DNA of 64,000 nucleotides from Isoptericola sediminis (GTDB lineage: Bacteria > Actinomycetota > Actinomycetes > Actinomycetales > Cellulomonadaceae), in contig NZ_JABFAJ010000024.1 in the NCBI RefSeq assembly GCF_013085345.1, positions 62,001-126,000 of the forward strand. The letters are read 5' to 3'. Below the pieces are notes generated by a model. That model ran no database searches, was not told the origin of the DNA, and saw only the letters and a program-made list of their open reading frames with translations. The position numbers were made by a program, and so were the translations under genes. Shown here one piece after another: positions 1 to 9,405 of the stretch (within the stretch, counting starts at the first letter, position 1; each line of letters opens with the position of its first letter).

Positions 1-380
1 CGGGTGCCGGGCACCCGCGCCCACCACAGCTCGTGGCCGTGGGTCGTGGCGACGAGGCGCCGGACGTCGGTCCGCCGGCGCAGCGTCGGTGCCATGAGGC
101 CCAGCGGGGCCGCCGCCCCGAACCAGACGGCGTCGCACCGGTACTCCTGCACGAGGCGGACGACCTCCCGGGTCCGCGCCGGGGTCGGCAGCAGCATCCG
201 CGTGCGCGCCCGGACCACCGGGTGGGGCAATGTGCGGTCGTACTCCTCCTGGCCCGGCGTCGAGGACGTGTGGACGACCACCTCGTCGGGGTCGAAGCGG
301 GAGGTCATCGCGTGGACGAACGTCTCGATGCCGCCCTGGCGGGGAGGGAAGTCGTTGGTCACGACGAGGGTCCGGGGCAC
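1..380 (-). CDS. GT4-type glycosyltransferase, N-terminal part (partial)
   Basis: This gene runs off the left edge, so only about 126 N-terminal residues are visible. The start is GTG at 380-378, because an in-frame TAG lies just upstream. The protein opens with PRTLVVTNDFPPRQGGIETF, the glycine-rich N-terminal motif of GT-B fold, family GT4 transferases such as the PimB/PimC phosphatidylinositol mannosyltransferases. It continues with a Rossmann-type half that includes ATTHGHELWWARVPGT. Such enzymes move a sugar from a nucleotide or GDP donor to a lipid or glycan at the cytoplasmic face of the membrane. The acceptor cannot be told from this fragment. A TAGCCT hexamer six bases upstream of the start suggests a leaderless transcript. 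Confidence 0.8.
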   Translation of the reverse strand, partial: MPRTLVVTNDFPPRQGGIETFVHAMTSRFDPDEVVVHTSSTPGQEEYDRTLPHPVVRARTRMLLPTPARTREVVRLVQEYRCDAVWFGAAAPLGLMAPTLRRRTDVRRLVATTHGHELWWARVPGT

Positions 381-386
381 CGGGCC

Positions 387-392
387 AGGCTA
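387..392 (-). promoter_or_regulatory. candidate -10 (TAGCCT) of the glycosyltransferase gene
   Basis: TAGCCT on the minus strand lies six bases before the GTG at 380. This spacing places the expected transcription start on the start codon, so the mRNA would be leaderless. No convincing -35 box is visible. Confidence 0.4.
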
Positions 393-448
393 CCGGGCAC
401 CTCACCGGACCGGGACGCCGTGTCGGTCGGGTCTGGCAGGCTGTCCCC

Positions 449-1471
449 GTGCCCTCCACCAACCGGTCCCGCTCGTCCCGCCGCTCGGGGGCGTCGGCGA
501 GCACGCGCCCCTGGAACGACCCGACGCTCGCGCCGGTGATCGTCGTCCGGGGCCCGGAGGACCTGCTCGCCGAGCGCGCGGTGGACGGCGTCCTGGCGCT
601 CGCGCGCGAACAGGACCCCGCGGTGGAGAAGGCCGAGCTGGACGCGCCCACCTATGCGGCCGGCCAGCTCACCGTGGCGGCCAGTCCGTCACTGTTCGGC
701 GAGGCCAAGGCCGTGGTGGTGCGCGGTGCCGAGGCGTGCACCGAGGACCTCGTGGCCGACGTCGTCGACTACGTGGCCGCCCCGGACCCGGAGACGATCG
801 TCGTCGTGGTGCACCGCGGTGGCAACCGCGGCAAGAAGATGCTCGACGCGATCGTGGCCACCGGGGCGCCGGTGCTGCAGTGCGACGCGATCACCAAGGA
901 CGCGGACAAGGTCGCGTTCGTCGCCGGGGAGTTCCGGGCGGCCCGGCGACGGGCCGAGCAGGCGGCGGTGCGGGCGCTGGTCGACGCGCTCGGGAACGAC
1001 CTGCGCGAGCTGGCGGCCGCGTGCTCCCAGCTGGTGGCGGACACCGCCGGGACGATCTCCGCCGAGACCGTCGACCGGTACTACGGCGGTCGCGTCGAGG
1101 CCACGGGCTTCAAGGTGGCCGACGCCGCGGTGGCCGGCGACGCCGGCGCGGCGGTGGCCCTGCTGCGGCACGCCCTCGCCACCGGGGCGGACCCGGTGCC
1201 CGTGGTGGCGGCCCTGGCGCTGCGCCTGCGCACCCTGGCCCGCGTGGCCGCGATCCGGGGCGGGTCGACGACGGCGCGGGAGCTCGGTCTGCAGGACTGG
1301 CAGGTGCGCAACGCCCAGCGGGACCTGTCCCGGTGGACGCCGGAGGGACTGGCCGCCGCGATCTCGGCGGTGGCCCAGGCGGACGCGGACGTCAAGGGCG
1401 GCGGCCGGGACCCGGTCTACGCGGTCGAGCGGGCGGTCCTGACGATCGCCCGGTCCGGCGGGCGGTCCTAG
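449..1471 (+). CDS. holA: DNA polymerase III delta subunit
   Basis: The 340-residue protein matches the size and layout of HolA, the clamp-loader subunit that opens the beta sliding clamp on DNA. The N-terminal AAA+-like part begins near residue 25 with APVIVVRGPEDLLAERAV. The middle contains FGEAKAVVVRGAE and CDAITKDADKVAFVAGEF, and the C-terminal helical collar ends with the family-typical GRDPVYAVERAVLTIAR. The GTG start at 449 is chosen because the delta homology begins soon after it; the open frame extends upstream to 230 without homology. CAGGCT sits six bases before this GTG and could be a -10. The gene is divergent from the glycosyltransferase gene and is followed by a strong hairpin. 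Confidence 0.93.
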   Translation: MPSTNRSRSSRRSGASASTRPWNDPTLAPVIVVRGPEDLLAERAVDGVLALAREQDPAVEKAELDAPTYAAGQLTVAASPSLFGEAKAVVVRGAEACTEDLVADVVDYVAAPDPETIVVVVHRGGNRGKKMLDAIVATGAPVLQCDAITKDADKVAFVAGEFRAARRRAEQAAVRALVDALGNDLRELAAACSQLVADTAGTISAETVDRYYGGRVEATGFKVADAAVAGDAGAAVALLRHALATGADPVPVVAALALRLRTLARVAAIRGGSTTARELGLQDWQVRNAQRDLSRWTPEGLAAAISAVAQADADVKGGGRDPVYAVERAVLTIARSGGRS

Positions 1472-1483
1472 CCCCGGGCACGA

Positions 1484-1520
1484 GAACGCCCCCGCACCCG
1501 ACGGGGGTGCAGGGGCGTTC
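1484..1520. terminator. bidirectional hairpin between holA and rpsT
   Basis: A GC-rich inverted repeat (GAACGCCCC...GGGGCGTTC with GCACCC/GGGTGC inside it) lies 12 bases after the holA stop and 35 bases before the convergent rpsT stop. There is no T-tract, which is common for actinobacterial terminators. It could serve both genes. Confidence 0.75.
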
Positions 1521-1555
1521 GGCGGCCAGCGGTCGCGCGGGGCGACCGGGCGGCG

Positions 1556-1816
1556 TCAGAGCTTGTCGACGGCCTTGGCCAGCGCCGACTTGCGGTTCGC
1601 AGCCTGGTTGGGGTGGATGACACCCTTCGAGACAGCCTTGTCGAGCTTGCGCGAGGCGTCGCGGAGCGCCGAGGTGGCGGCGTCCTTGTCACCGGCGGCG
1701 ACGGCCTTGCGGACCTTGCGGACGTACGTCTTGAGCTCCGACTTCACGGAGCGGTTCCGCAGGCGCGCCTTCTCGTTCTGCAGGTTGCGCTTGATCTGAG
1801 ACTTGATGTTTGCCAC
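1556..1816 (-). CDS. rpsT: 30S ribosomal protein S20
   Basis: The 86-residue basic protein begins [21 protein letters not shown] and ends [19 protein letters not shown], which is the full S20 pattern. S20 is a primary-binding protein of the small ribosomal subunit and contacts 16S rRNA. It lies next to holA, as in many actinobacteria, and converges on it. The 190 bases upstream contain no other gene and presumably hold the promoter and 5' leader. I see no specific regulatory fold there. Confidence 0.98.
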   Translation of the reverse strand: MANIKSQIKRNLQNEKARLRNRSVKSELKTYVRKVRKAVAAGDKDAATSALRDASRKLDKAVSKGVIHPNQAANRKSALAKAVDKL

Positions 1817-2006
1817 GAGAGAACTTCCTGGTGTGTTCGCCTGTCGGCGAGCGGATAGGTCGTAGAGGGCGGCCGCACTTCCGGGACTGGGGGTGGGGAA
1901 CCCGTGGAGAGGAACTGCGGCGGTGTCCGCCGACCTGGGCGGACACGCAAGGATCTACGGTACCAGCCGGGATCGGGACGTGGTAACCGGTGTGACCGAC
2001 GCCGCG

Positions 2007-2537
2007 TCAGCGGCGGGCGCGTCCCATCGTGTCGACCACCTGGCGGAACGTCGCGGCGTCCAGGACCGCGCCCTCGCGGCGCACGTCGTCCGGTGCCACC
2101 CGCACGACGCGGTTGACCCGGACCTCGCTCGGCCGGCCCCGGGCGTCCCACGGACCCGACCCGATGTCCATCCACAACCGCCCGAACCGGGCCTCCTGGG
2201 CCGCGTCGCGGTCGTGGTTCTTGCTGGTCAGCTGCAGACCGAGCAGCCAGGGTCCGTCGTGGCCGACCAGCAGCACGGGGCGGTCCTTGCCGCGGGTGTG
2301 GTCCTCCTCGAACGGCACCCAGGTCCACACGATCTCGCCGGGGTCCGGGGCGCCGTCCGGGTGCGGGGAGTACACGGGGCGCACGACGCCGGTGAAGTCA
2401 CCCGGGTAGGAGGGCGCCCGCTCCGGTCGCCCGGGGGCGGGACGTCCCGCAGGCGGGCGGCGTCGGGCACGCCCGAGGACCGCCGCGAGGGCGCGGCCCG
2501 CGTCGCGCAGGAGTCTCGTCCACCGGTGGCTCGCCAT
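2007..2537 (-). CDS. PemK/MazF-family protein (orphan toxin-like endoribonuclease)
   Basis: The 176-residue protein has a PemK/MazF-type SH3-like barrel in its C-terminal two thirds: PGEIVWTWVPFEEDHTRGKDR, then RPVLLVGHDG, then a basic loop, then VNRVVRVAPDDVRREGAVLD. MazF-family toxins cleave single-stranded RNA. The first 60 or so residues form a basic, proline-rich extension (LLRDAGRALAAVLGRARRRPPAG) that usual 110-residue MazF proteins lack. No antitoxin-like ORF is coupled to it; the upstream gene encodes a mycothiol-dependent isomerase-like protein. Actinobacteria carry many such stand-alone chromosomal members, and toxicity is not established. TAGGCT lies seven bases before the ATG, suggesting a leaderless mRNA. 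Confidence 0.82.
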   Translation of the reverse strand: MASHRWTRLLRDAGRALAAVLGRARRRPPAGRPAPGRPERAPSYPGDFTGVVRPVYSPHPDGAPDPGEIVWTWVPFEEDHTRGKDRPVLLVGHDGPWLLGLQLTSKNHDRDAAQEARFGRLWMDIGSGPWDARGRPSEVRVNRVVRVAPDDVRREGAVLDAATFRQVVDTMGRARR

Positions 2538-2544
2538 GACGGAC

Positions 2545-2550
2545 AGCCTA
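2545..2550 (-). promoter_or_regulatory. candidate -10 (TAGGCT) of the PemK-family gene
   Basis: TAGGCT on the minus strand lies seven bases upstream of the ATG at 2537, the spacing expected for a leaderless transcript. It is one of several starts in this window with the same arrangement. Confidence 0.4.
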
Positions 2551-2602
2551 CGGCGCGACACACGGAGGAGACCTCGGCGGAACACGCCGGACGGGCGCCG
2601 GG

Positions 2603-3376
2603 TCAGGGCACGAGACGCGCCGCGAGCAGGTCGGCCACCAGCCGGGCGTCGCCGTCGATCTGCGCGCCCGCCTCGACGGGAGTGAGCCGGCGCCAGAGCA
2701 CCAGCGCCAGCTCGCGGGCGGGCGCCTGCAGCACGGCGGCAGGTCCGGGTGCCTCCGGTCCCAGGTCCCAGGACCAGCCGAGGTCCGTGGCGGTCAGGCG
2801 CACGGGGGCGGCCGGCGCCGTCATCCGTCCGAGCTGGACCTGCCGCGGGGCGAACATCCGCACGACCTCGTCCACGGCGTCGGCCCACACCGGCGGGCCG
2901 GCGTCGATCGGGCGCTCGGGCGCGACGAGCCGCCCCGATCCCAGCACGGACGCCCGCAGGTCGTGCAGGTGGACCAAGGTCTCGTGCGCCTGCCGGCGGT
3001 GCCAGAACGACACCGGGCCGGTACCGAGCAGCGTCCACGACGGCGTGTCCGGGGGCAGGTCGGCCAGCGTGCTCCGCAGCTCGGCGGCCTGCGCGGCGTA
3101 GAAGGGCGCGAGGTCGAAGGGGCCGCGCCCGAGCGGCGTCTCCTGGTGTCGACGCGCCTGGCCGGCGGCCCAGTGGTGGATCCTGCCCACGTGGGTGACC
3201 AGCTGCGCGACGGTCCAGCGGCCGCAGGCCGGGACGTGCGCGCGGGGGTCGGCGCCCGGCACGTCCGCGAGGAACGCCTCCTGCAGCGCGGCGAGGTGGT
3301 CGAGGTGGTCGAGGTCCGCTCCGCCGTCGGTGCGGCGTCCGGAGCCCGGGTCGACGACGGGTGTCGGGCTGGTCAT
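2603..3376 (-). CDS. maleylpyruvate isomerase / DinB-type mycothiol-dependent family protein
   Basis: The 257-residue protein has the two-part layout of the actinobacterial MDMPI family. The N-terminal DinB-like four-helix metal-binding domain contains CGRWTVAQLVTHVGRIHHWA and FWHRRQAHETLVHLHDL, which supply the candidate metal-binding histidines. The C-terminal MDMPI-type domain begins near residue 180 with VRLTATDLGWSWDLGP. Family members use mycothiol or another thiol in isomerisation or transfer reactions; most have no known substrate, so the name is a family label only. TACGTT lies seven bases before the ATG. The gene is divergent from lepA. Confidence 0.85.
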   Translation of the reverse strand: MTSPTPVVDPGSGRRTDGGADLDHLDHLAALQEAFLADVPGADPRAHVPACGRWTVAQLVTHVGRIHHWAAGQARRHQETPLGRGPFDLAPFYAAQAAELRSTLADLPPDTPSWTLLGTGPVSFWHRRQAHETLVHLHDLRASVLGSGRLVAPERPIDAGPPVWADAVDEVVRMFAPRQVQLGRMTAPAAPVRLTATDLGWSWDLGPEAPGPAAVLQAPARELALVLWRRLTPVEAGAQIDGDARLVADLLAARLVP

Positions 3377-3472
3377 GACGGGCAACGTAGCGTGCCGGGG
3401 ACGTGACGGGCAGGGGTCCGGGGCGACGGGTGCCGCCGGGGTCCGCCGGGGCGCCGTCGGGCTCGTGGGACA

Positions 3473-5388
<1,916 letters not shown>

Positions 5389-5389
<1 letters not shown>

Positions 5390-6669
5390 TGCCCGCCCTG
5401 CCCGACGGCGAACCGGTCCCGGCGGACGGCTCGCTGCCCGACCTCGTCACCCGGTCGGCCGACGACGCGACCGGTGTCCCGTCGTCGCGCTCCCGGTTCG
5501 GGGTGTACGTGCACGTGCCGTTCTGCTCGGTGCGGTGCGGCTACTGCGACTTCAACACCTACACGGCCGCCGAGCTGGGCGGGGGCGCCTCCCAGCACCA
5601 GTACGCCACGACGGCGCTCGGCGAGGTCGACCTGGCCTCCCGGGTGCTGGCGGACGCCGGGCTCGGCCACCGGCCGGTGCGGACGGTGTTCTTCGGCGGC
5701 GGGACCCCGACGATGCTGCCGGCCGCCGACCTGGTGCGGATCCTCGACGGGATCCGCTCCGCGTGGGGGCTGGCCCCCGACGCCGAGGTCACCACCGAGG
5801 CGAACCCCGACTCGGTCACGCCCGAGTCGCTGGCCACGCTCGCCGCGGCGGGGTTCACGCGGGTGTCCTTCGGGATGCAGTCCGCCGTGCCGCACGTGCT
5901 GGCCACGCTCGAGCGCACCCATGACCCGGCGCGTCTGCCCGACGTCGTGCGGTGGGCCCGCGAGGCCGGGCTCGCGGTGTCGGTGGACCTCATCTACGGC
6001 ACGCCCGGTGAGTCCCTGGACGACTGGCGCACGTCGGTCGAGGCCGCCCTGAGCACGGGTGTCGACCACGTGTCCGCGTACGCGCTGGTCGTCGAGCCGG
6101 GCACGAAGATGGCGGCGCAGGTGCGCCGCGGCGAGCTGACGCTCCCGGACGACGACGACCAGGCCGCCAAGTACGAGCTGGCGGACGACCTGCTCACCGC
6201 GGCCGGTCTGTCCTGGTACGAGGTGAGCAACTGGTCGCGCGGACCGGAGCAGGCGTGCCGCCACAACCTGGCCTACTGGCGGGGAGACGACTGGTGGGGC
6301 ATCGGCCCCGGCGCGCACTCCTACGTCGGGGCGCCCGACGGCGACGCCACCGACGACGGCGCGGGAGTGCGCTGGTGGAACGTCAAGCACCCCCGGCGTT
6401 ACGCGGCGCTGCTGGCCGACGGCCGGTCGCCCGGGGCGGGACGTGAGGTGCTCTCCCGCGGTGAGGCGCACCTGGAGCGGGTCATGCTCGGGGTCCGGCT
6501 CGCCGAGGGGCTGGACCTGGACGTGCTGGACCCGCCCGGCCGGCGCGCGGTGGCCGGGATGGTCGCCCGCGAGCTCCTCGACGGGGCGGCGGCCGTGCGC
6601 GGCCGCGCGGTGCTCACCCGCCGTGGGCGCCTGCTCGCCGACACGGTCGTGCGGGAGCTCACCGCCTGA
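5389..6669 (+). CDS. hemW: radical SAM heme chaperone HemW (coproporphyrinogen III oxidase-like)
   Basis: The 426-residue protein carries the radical SAM CxxxCxxC motif as C46, C50 and C53 in VHVPFCSVRCGYCDFNTYT. It also has GGGTPT, TTEANPDS and the C-terminal HemW-type region with CRHNLAYWRGDDWWGIGPGAHSY. The CxxxCxxCxF form without the extra HemN cysteine, and the lack of a HemN-specific N-terminus, favour HemW, which binds heme and inserts it into target proteins, over true oxygen-independent coproporphyrinogen oxidase. The GTG start is taken because it overlaps the lepA TAG by one base (TAGTG). This lepA-hemW pairing is standard in actinobacteria. A 13-bp hairpin follows the stop. Confidence 0.93.
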
Positions 6670-6671
6670 CC

Positions 6672-6702
6672 CACGGACCGCCCGCGGGGCGGGCGGTCCG
6701 TG
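6672..6702. terminator. hairpin between convergent hemW and DUF4870 gene
   Basis: A perfect 13-bp stem (CACGGACCGCCCG / CGGGCGGTCCGTG) with a five-base loop lies between the hemW stop and the stop of the opposing membrane-protein gene. It probably terminates both. Confidence 0.8.
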
Positions 6703-6714
6703 CCGGTCAGCGGG

Positions 6715-7206
6715 TCACTTGATGAAGCGGATCTTGAACGGGTAGCGGTACCACTCGTCGCGCGAGGCGGCCATCGCGCCGAGGATGCCGAAGATGATCG
6801 TGCACACCCAGGCGGCGAACACGATGAGCCCGCCGATGACGATCATCGTCAGGATCCAGCCCACGACGTAGGCGATGAGGATCGTCAGCTGGAAGTTCAG
6901 GGCTTCCTTGCCCTGGTCGTCGAGCCGTGCGCTGCGGTCCTTGTAGATCAGCCACACGATCAGCGGGGCCAGGAACCCGACGAGGATCCCGCCGGCGTGG
7001 GCGACGATCGACCAGGTCCGCTCCTCCGAGGGCGCGACCGGCGGAAGGGCCTGCCCGCCCTGCGGGGGCTGTTGCGGGTAGCCCTGCGGGGGCTGCTGGG
7101 CCTGCCCCTGGCTCGCACCCGTCGGCGGCTGCTGGGGGAAGCCCTGCTGAGGCTGACCCGGGGGCGGGTGCTCCTCGGGGTGTGGTTCCGGAGTCGACTG
7201 GCTCAT
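6715..7206 (-). CDS. DUF4870 membrane protein with Pro/Gln-rich N-terminus
   Basis: The 163-residue protein has a cytoplasm-like low-complexity N-terminus of about 60 residues rich in P, Q and G. It is followed by the DUF4870 fold: SIVAHAGGILVGFLAPLIVW, YKDRSARLDDQGKEALNFQLT and two further hydrophobic segments, giving about three membrane helices. The D-Q-x-KEALNFQ signature is diagnostic of DUF4870. No function is established for the family. The ATG at 7206 follows an AGGAGA ribosome-binding site. A paralogue with the same domain lies directly upstream on the same strand. Confidence 0.85.
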   Translation of the reverse strand: MSQSTPEPHPEEHPPPGQPQQGFPQQPPTGASQGQAQQPPQGYPQQPPQGGQALPPVAPSEERTWSIVAHAGGILVGFLAPLIVWLIYKDRSARLDDQGKEALNFQLTILIAYVVGWILTMIVIGGLIVFAAWVCTIIFGILGAMAASRDEWYRYPFKIRFIK

Positions 7207-7320
7207 CTGCTTCTCCTTCGAGGTAGGGCGCGCTGGGCGCACCGGACACGTCCGGCGAAACTACCGGTGAGGAGCTCGCCGACGCCGTGTCCCTGACGGT
7301 CGCTACGGGATTTCACCCGG

Positions 7321-7716
7321 TCACCTGACCACTCGCAGGTTCACGGGATACCGGTAGGCCTCGTACCGGTTGACGGTGACCGCGGCGATGATCGCGAAGA
7401 CGATGCCGATCACCCACACGGCCGCCAGCACGAGCCACCCGACGAGCAGCCAGACGGTCAGCCACCCGACGACCTGGCCGATCAGCAGGGTGATCTGGAA
7501 GTTGAGGGCCTCTTTCGCCTGGTCGGCCACGAAGGCGCTGCGGTCGCGCAGCGCCAGCCAGATGATCAGCGGCGCCACGAAACCCAACGACCCGGCCGTG
7601 ACGATCCCGATCAGCAGCGGACCGATGTGCGCCATGATCGCCCAGGTCCGTTCGTCGGGCTGGGAGAGCGGTCGGGGCCCCGGGGGCGGGCCCGTCGGCG
7701 GGGGAGTCTGCGTCAT
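7321..7716 (-). CDS. DUF4870 membrane protein (second copy)
   Basis: The 131-residue protein has a short proline-rich N-terminus (MTQTPPPTGPPPGPRPLSQP) and then the DUF4870 core: ERTWAIMAHIGPLLIGIVTAG, ALRDRSAFVADQAKEALNFQ and two hydrophobic segments. It is a paralogue of the downstream gene, and both end in a similar R-Y-x-Y/W-RYP motif, so the pair probably arose by tandem duplication. Function unknown. CAGGAT lies six bases upstream of the ATG and may be a -10 for a leaderless mRNA. The 114 bases between the two genes hold no other ORF. Confidence 0.85.
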   Translation of the reverse strand: MTQTPPPTGPPPGPRPLSQPDERTWAIMAHIGPLLIGIVTAGSLGFVAPLIIWLALRDRSAFVADQAKEALNFQITLLIGQVVGWLTVWLLVGWLVLAAVWVIGIVFAIIAAVTVNRYEAYRYPVNLRVVR

Positions 7717-7844
7717 GTCCCCATCCTGGCAGCGTGCAGGACGGGTGCGCACCGTCTGCGCCGGAACTCGTTCCCGGTGGCGAGGCGGCACGGGCGGTTC
7801 GACAGTGGTGTCGCTCGGCCATGACGTCCCGACCAGGAGGAACG

Positions 7845-8339
7845 ATGAGCGAGAACCCCCCGAACCCGCCCGGACGACCCGAGGACCCCTACTCCGAGCG
7901 GCCCGCGCAGCCGCCGCAGCCGTCGACACCGCCGCCCTCCGAGCACGCGGGCGGCGCCACCGGCTACCAGGGCGGCCAGCAGCCGTTCTACTCGGCCGCC
8001 GCGTCGTCGGCGGCCGGTGTGGCCCGGGACGACACGAAGGGGCTGCTGGGTTCCCTCTTCGACTTCTCGTTCTCGAACTACGTGACCCCCAAGATCGTCA
8101 AGATCGTCTACGTGATCCTGACGGTCCTCATCGCGATCGGGTGGTTGTTCTCCTTCATCGCCGGTGTCGTCACGCTGTTCTCGGACCAGTGGTACGTCGG
8201 CCTGGTCACCATCCTGTTCGGCTGGATCGCCGCGTTGGTCTACCTGGCGGTCTGGCGGATCGGGCTGGAGGTCTTCCAGGCGGTGGTGAACATCTCCGAG
8301 AAGATGAACCACTACGCGCGGCGCGACGGGATGGTCTGA
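7845..8339 (+). CDS. DUF4282 membrane protein
   Basis: The 164-residue protein starts at an ATG behind a strong AGGAGG. The first 60 residues are proline-rich and polar. From about residue 65 the sequence LLGSLFDFSFSNYVTPKIVK leads into two membrane helices (YVILTVLIAIGWLFSFIAGVV and GLVTILFGWIAALVYLAVWR), which is the DUF4282 pattern. It ends with VVNISEKMNHYARR. No function is known for the family. Its stop codon abuts the stop of the convergent DUF3097 gene with no bases between (TGATCA). Confidence 0.85.
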   Translation: MSENPPNPPGRPEDPYSERPAQPPQPSTPPPSEHAGGATGYQGGQQPFYSAAASSAAGVARDDTKGLLGSLFDFSFSNYVTPKIVKIVYVILTVLIAIGWLFSFIAGVVTLFSDQWYVGLVTILFGWIAALVYLAVWRIGLEVFQAVVNISEKMNHYARRDGMV

Positions 8340-9209
8340 TCAGGCCGTCACGAAGTCGATGAGCTCCTCGACCCGGCCCAGCAGGGCCGGGTCGAGGTCG
8401 CGGTAGTCCCGCACCGCGCCGAGGATCCGCTGCCAGGCGCGCCCGACGTCCGCCGTCGAGTCCGCGGGCCAGCCCAGCTCTCGCAGGATGCCGCGTTTCC
8501 ACTCGGTACCGCGCTCGATGGTCGGCCACGTCTCCAGACCGACCCGGGCCGGCTTCACCGCCTGCCACACGTCCACGTAGGGGTGCCCGAGCACCAGGAC
8601 GGTGCCGTCCGGCACGCTGCGCAGCGCCTCGGCCGCGATCCGCTGCTCCTTGGCGCCGGGCACCAGGTGGTCGACCAGCACCCCGACGCGCCGCTCGGGC
8701 GTGGGTGCGAACTCGGCCAGGGCCTCGGCCAGGTGGTCGACGCCGTCGAGCATCTCGACGACGACCCCCTCGATCCGCAGGTCGTCGCCCCAGACCTTCT
8801 CGACGAGCTCGGCGTCGTGCTTGCCCTCGACCCAGATCCGCGAGCCCCGCGCGACGCGTGCGCGGGCCCCGTGCACGGCGACCGACCCGGACGCGGTGCG
8901 TGCCGGGGCGGCCGGGGCGCGGGAGGTGACCGGTGCGGTGAGGGCGACGGGTCGTCCGTCGACCCAGAACCCCGGCCCGAGCGGGAAGGACCGGACCTTC
9001 CCGTGCCGGTCCTCCAGCACGACCAGGTGCACGCCGCCGGACTTCTCCACGCGGACGACGGCGCCCACCCAGCCGCTGGTGACCTCCTCCACGACGAGAC
9101 CCGGCTCGGCGGGTTGCGGTCGCGACACGGGGCGCCGGCGGTGGTGGGCGGACCCGCCGGACGCGCCGGGGGAGGAGGACAGGACGTCGGAGCCGTAGCG
9201 ATCGTGCAC
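8340..9209 (-). CDS. DUF3097 family protein with Toprim-like motifs
   Basis: The 289-residue protein begins at GTG 9209. The N-terminal half (EVTSGWVGAVVRVEKSGGVHLVVLEDRHG) resembles a small beta-barrel. The middle part, from about residue 120, reads RIWVEGKHDAELVEKVWGDDLR and then RRVGVLVDHLVPGAKEQRI; the acidic E-G-K-H-D and V-D-H clusters look like a Toprim metal site. It ends with YVDVWQAVKP, WPTIERGTEWKRGILRELGW and a helical tail. DUF3097 is an actinobacterial family without assigned function. The Toprim reading is my inference and hints at a nucleic-acid role. TAGGCT six bases before the start suggests leaderless expression. Confidence 0.85.
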   Translation of the reverse strand: MHDRYGSDVLSSSPGASGGSAHHRRRPVSRPQPAEPGLVVEEVTSGWVGAVVRVEKSGGVHLVVLEDRHGKVRSFPLGPGFWVDGRPVALTAPVTSRAPAAPARTASGSVAVHGARARVARGSRIWVEGKHDAELVEKVWGDDLRIEGVVVEMLDGVDHLAEALAEFAPTPERRVGVLVDHLVPGAKEQRIAAEALRSVPDGTVLVLGHPYVDVWQAVKPARVGLETWPTIERGTEWKRGILRELGWPADSTADVGRAWQRILGAVRDYRDLDPALLGRVEELIDFVTA

Positions 9210-9215
9210 GGCGTG

Positions 9216-9221
9216 AGCCTA
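9216..9221 (-). promoter_or_regulatory. candidate -10 (TAGGCT) of the DUF3097 gene
   Basis: TAGGCT on the minus strand is six bases upstream of the GTG at 9209, so the transcript is predicted to begin at or next to the start codon. Confidence 0.4.
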
Positions 9222-9298
9222 GGCAGGCGTGGGCCGGTGCCGGGGGACCGACACCCGTCCGACCACGGGTCGATCCCGGGGCGCCCCCACCCGGACCC

Positions 9299-9367
9299 CG
9301 CGGTCGTACCTCCCGTCCCGTGGTCGTACCCGCGGGGTACGACCACGGGACGGGAGGTACGACCGCG
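9299..9367. repeat. 33-bp perfect inverted repeat with nested GGTCGTACC copies
   Basis: Two arms (9299-9331 and 9335-9367) are perfectly complementary over 33 bp with a three-base loop. Each arm carries GGTCGTACC twice, 11 bases apart, so the element holds four copies in alternating orientation. It lies 39 bases after the stop of the first LAL regulator gene and upstream of the DUF3097 gene. It may act as a terminator, but it is much longer than needed for one. Confidence 0.85.
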
Positions 9368-9405
9368 AGGGCTCCGGGTCGTGGTGGCGGCGTGGTCGGG
9401 TGCGG

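Noticed and set aside
9299-9367. Insertion-sequence ends
   Set aside because: No transposase gene and no target duplication lie beside the hairpin.
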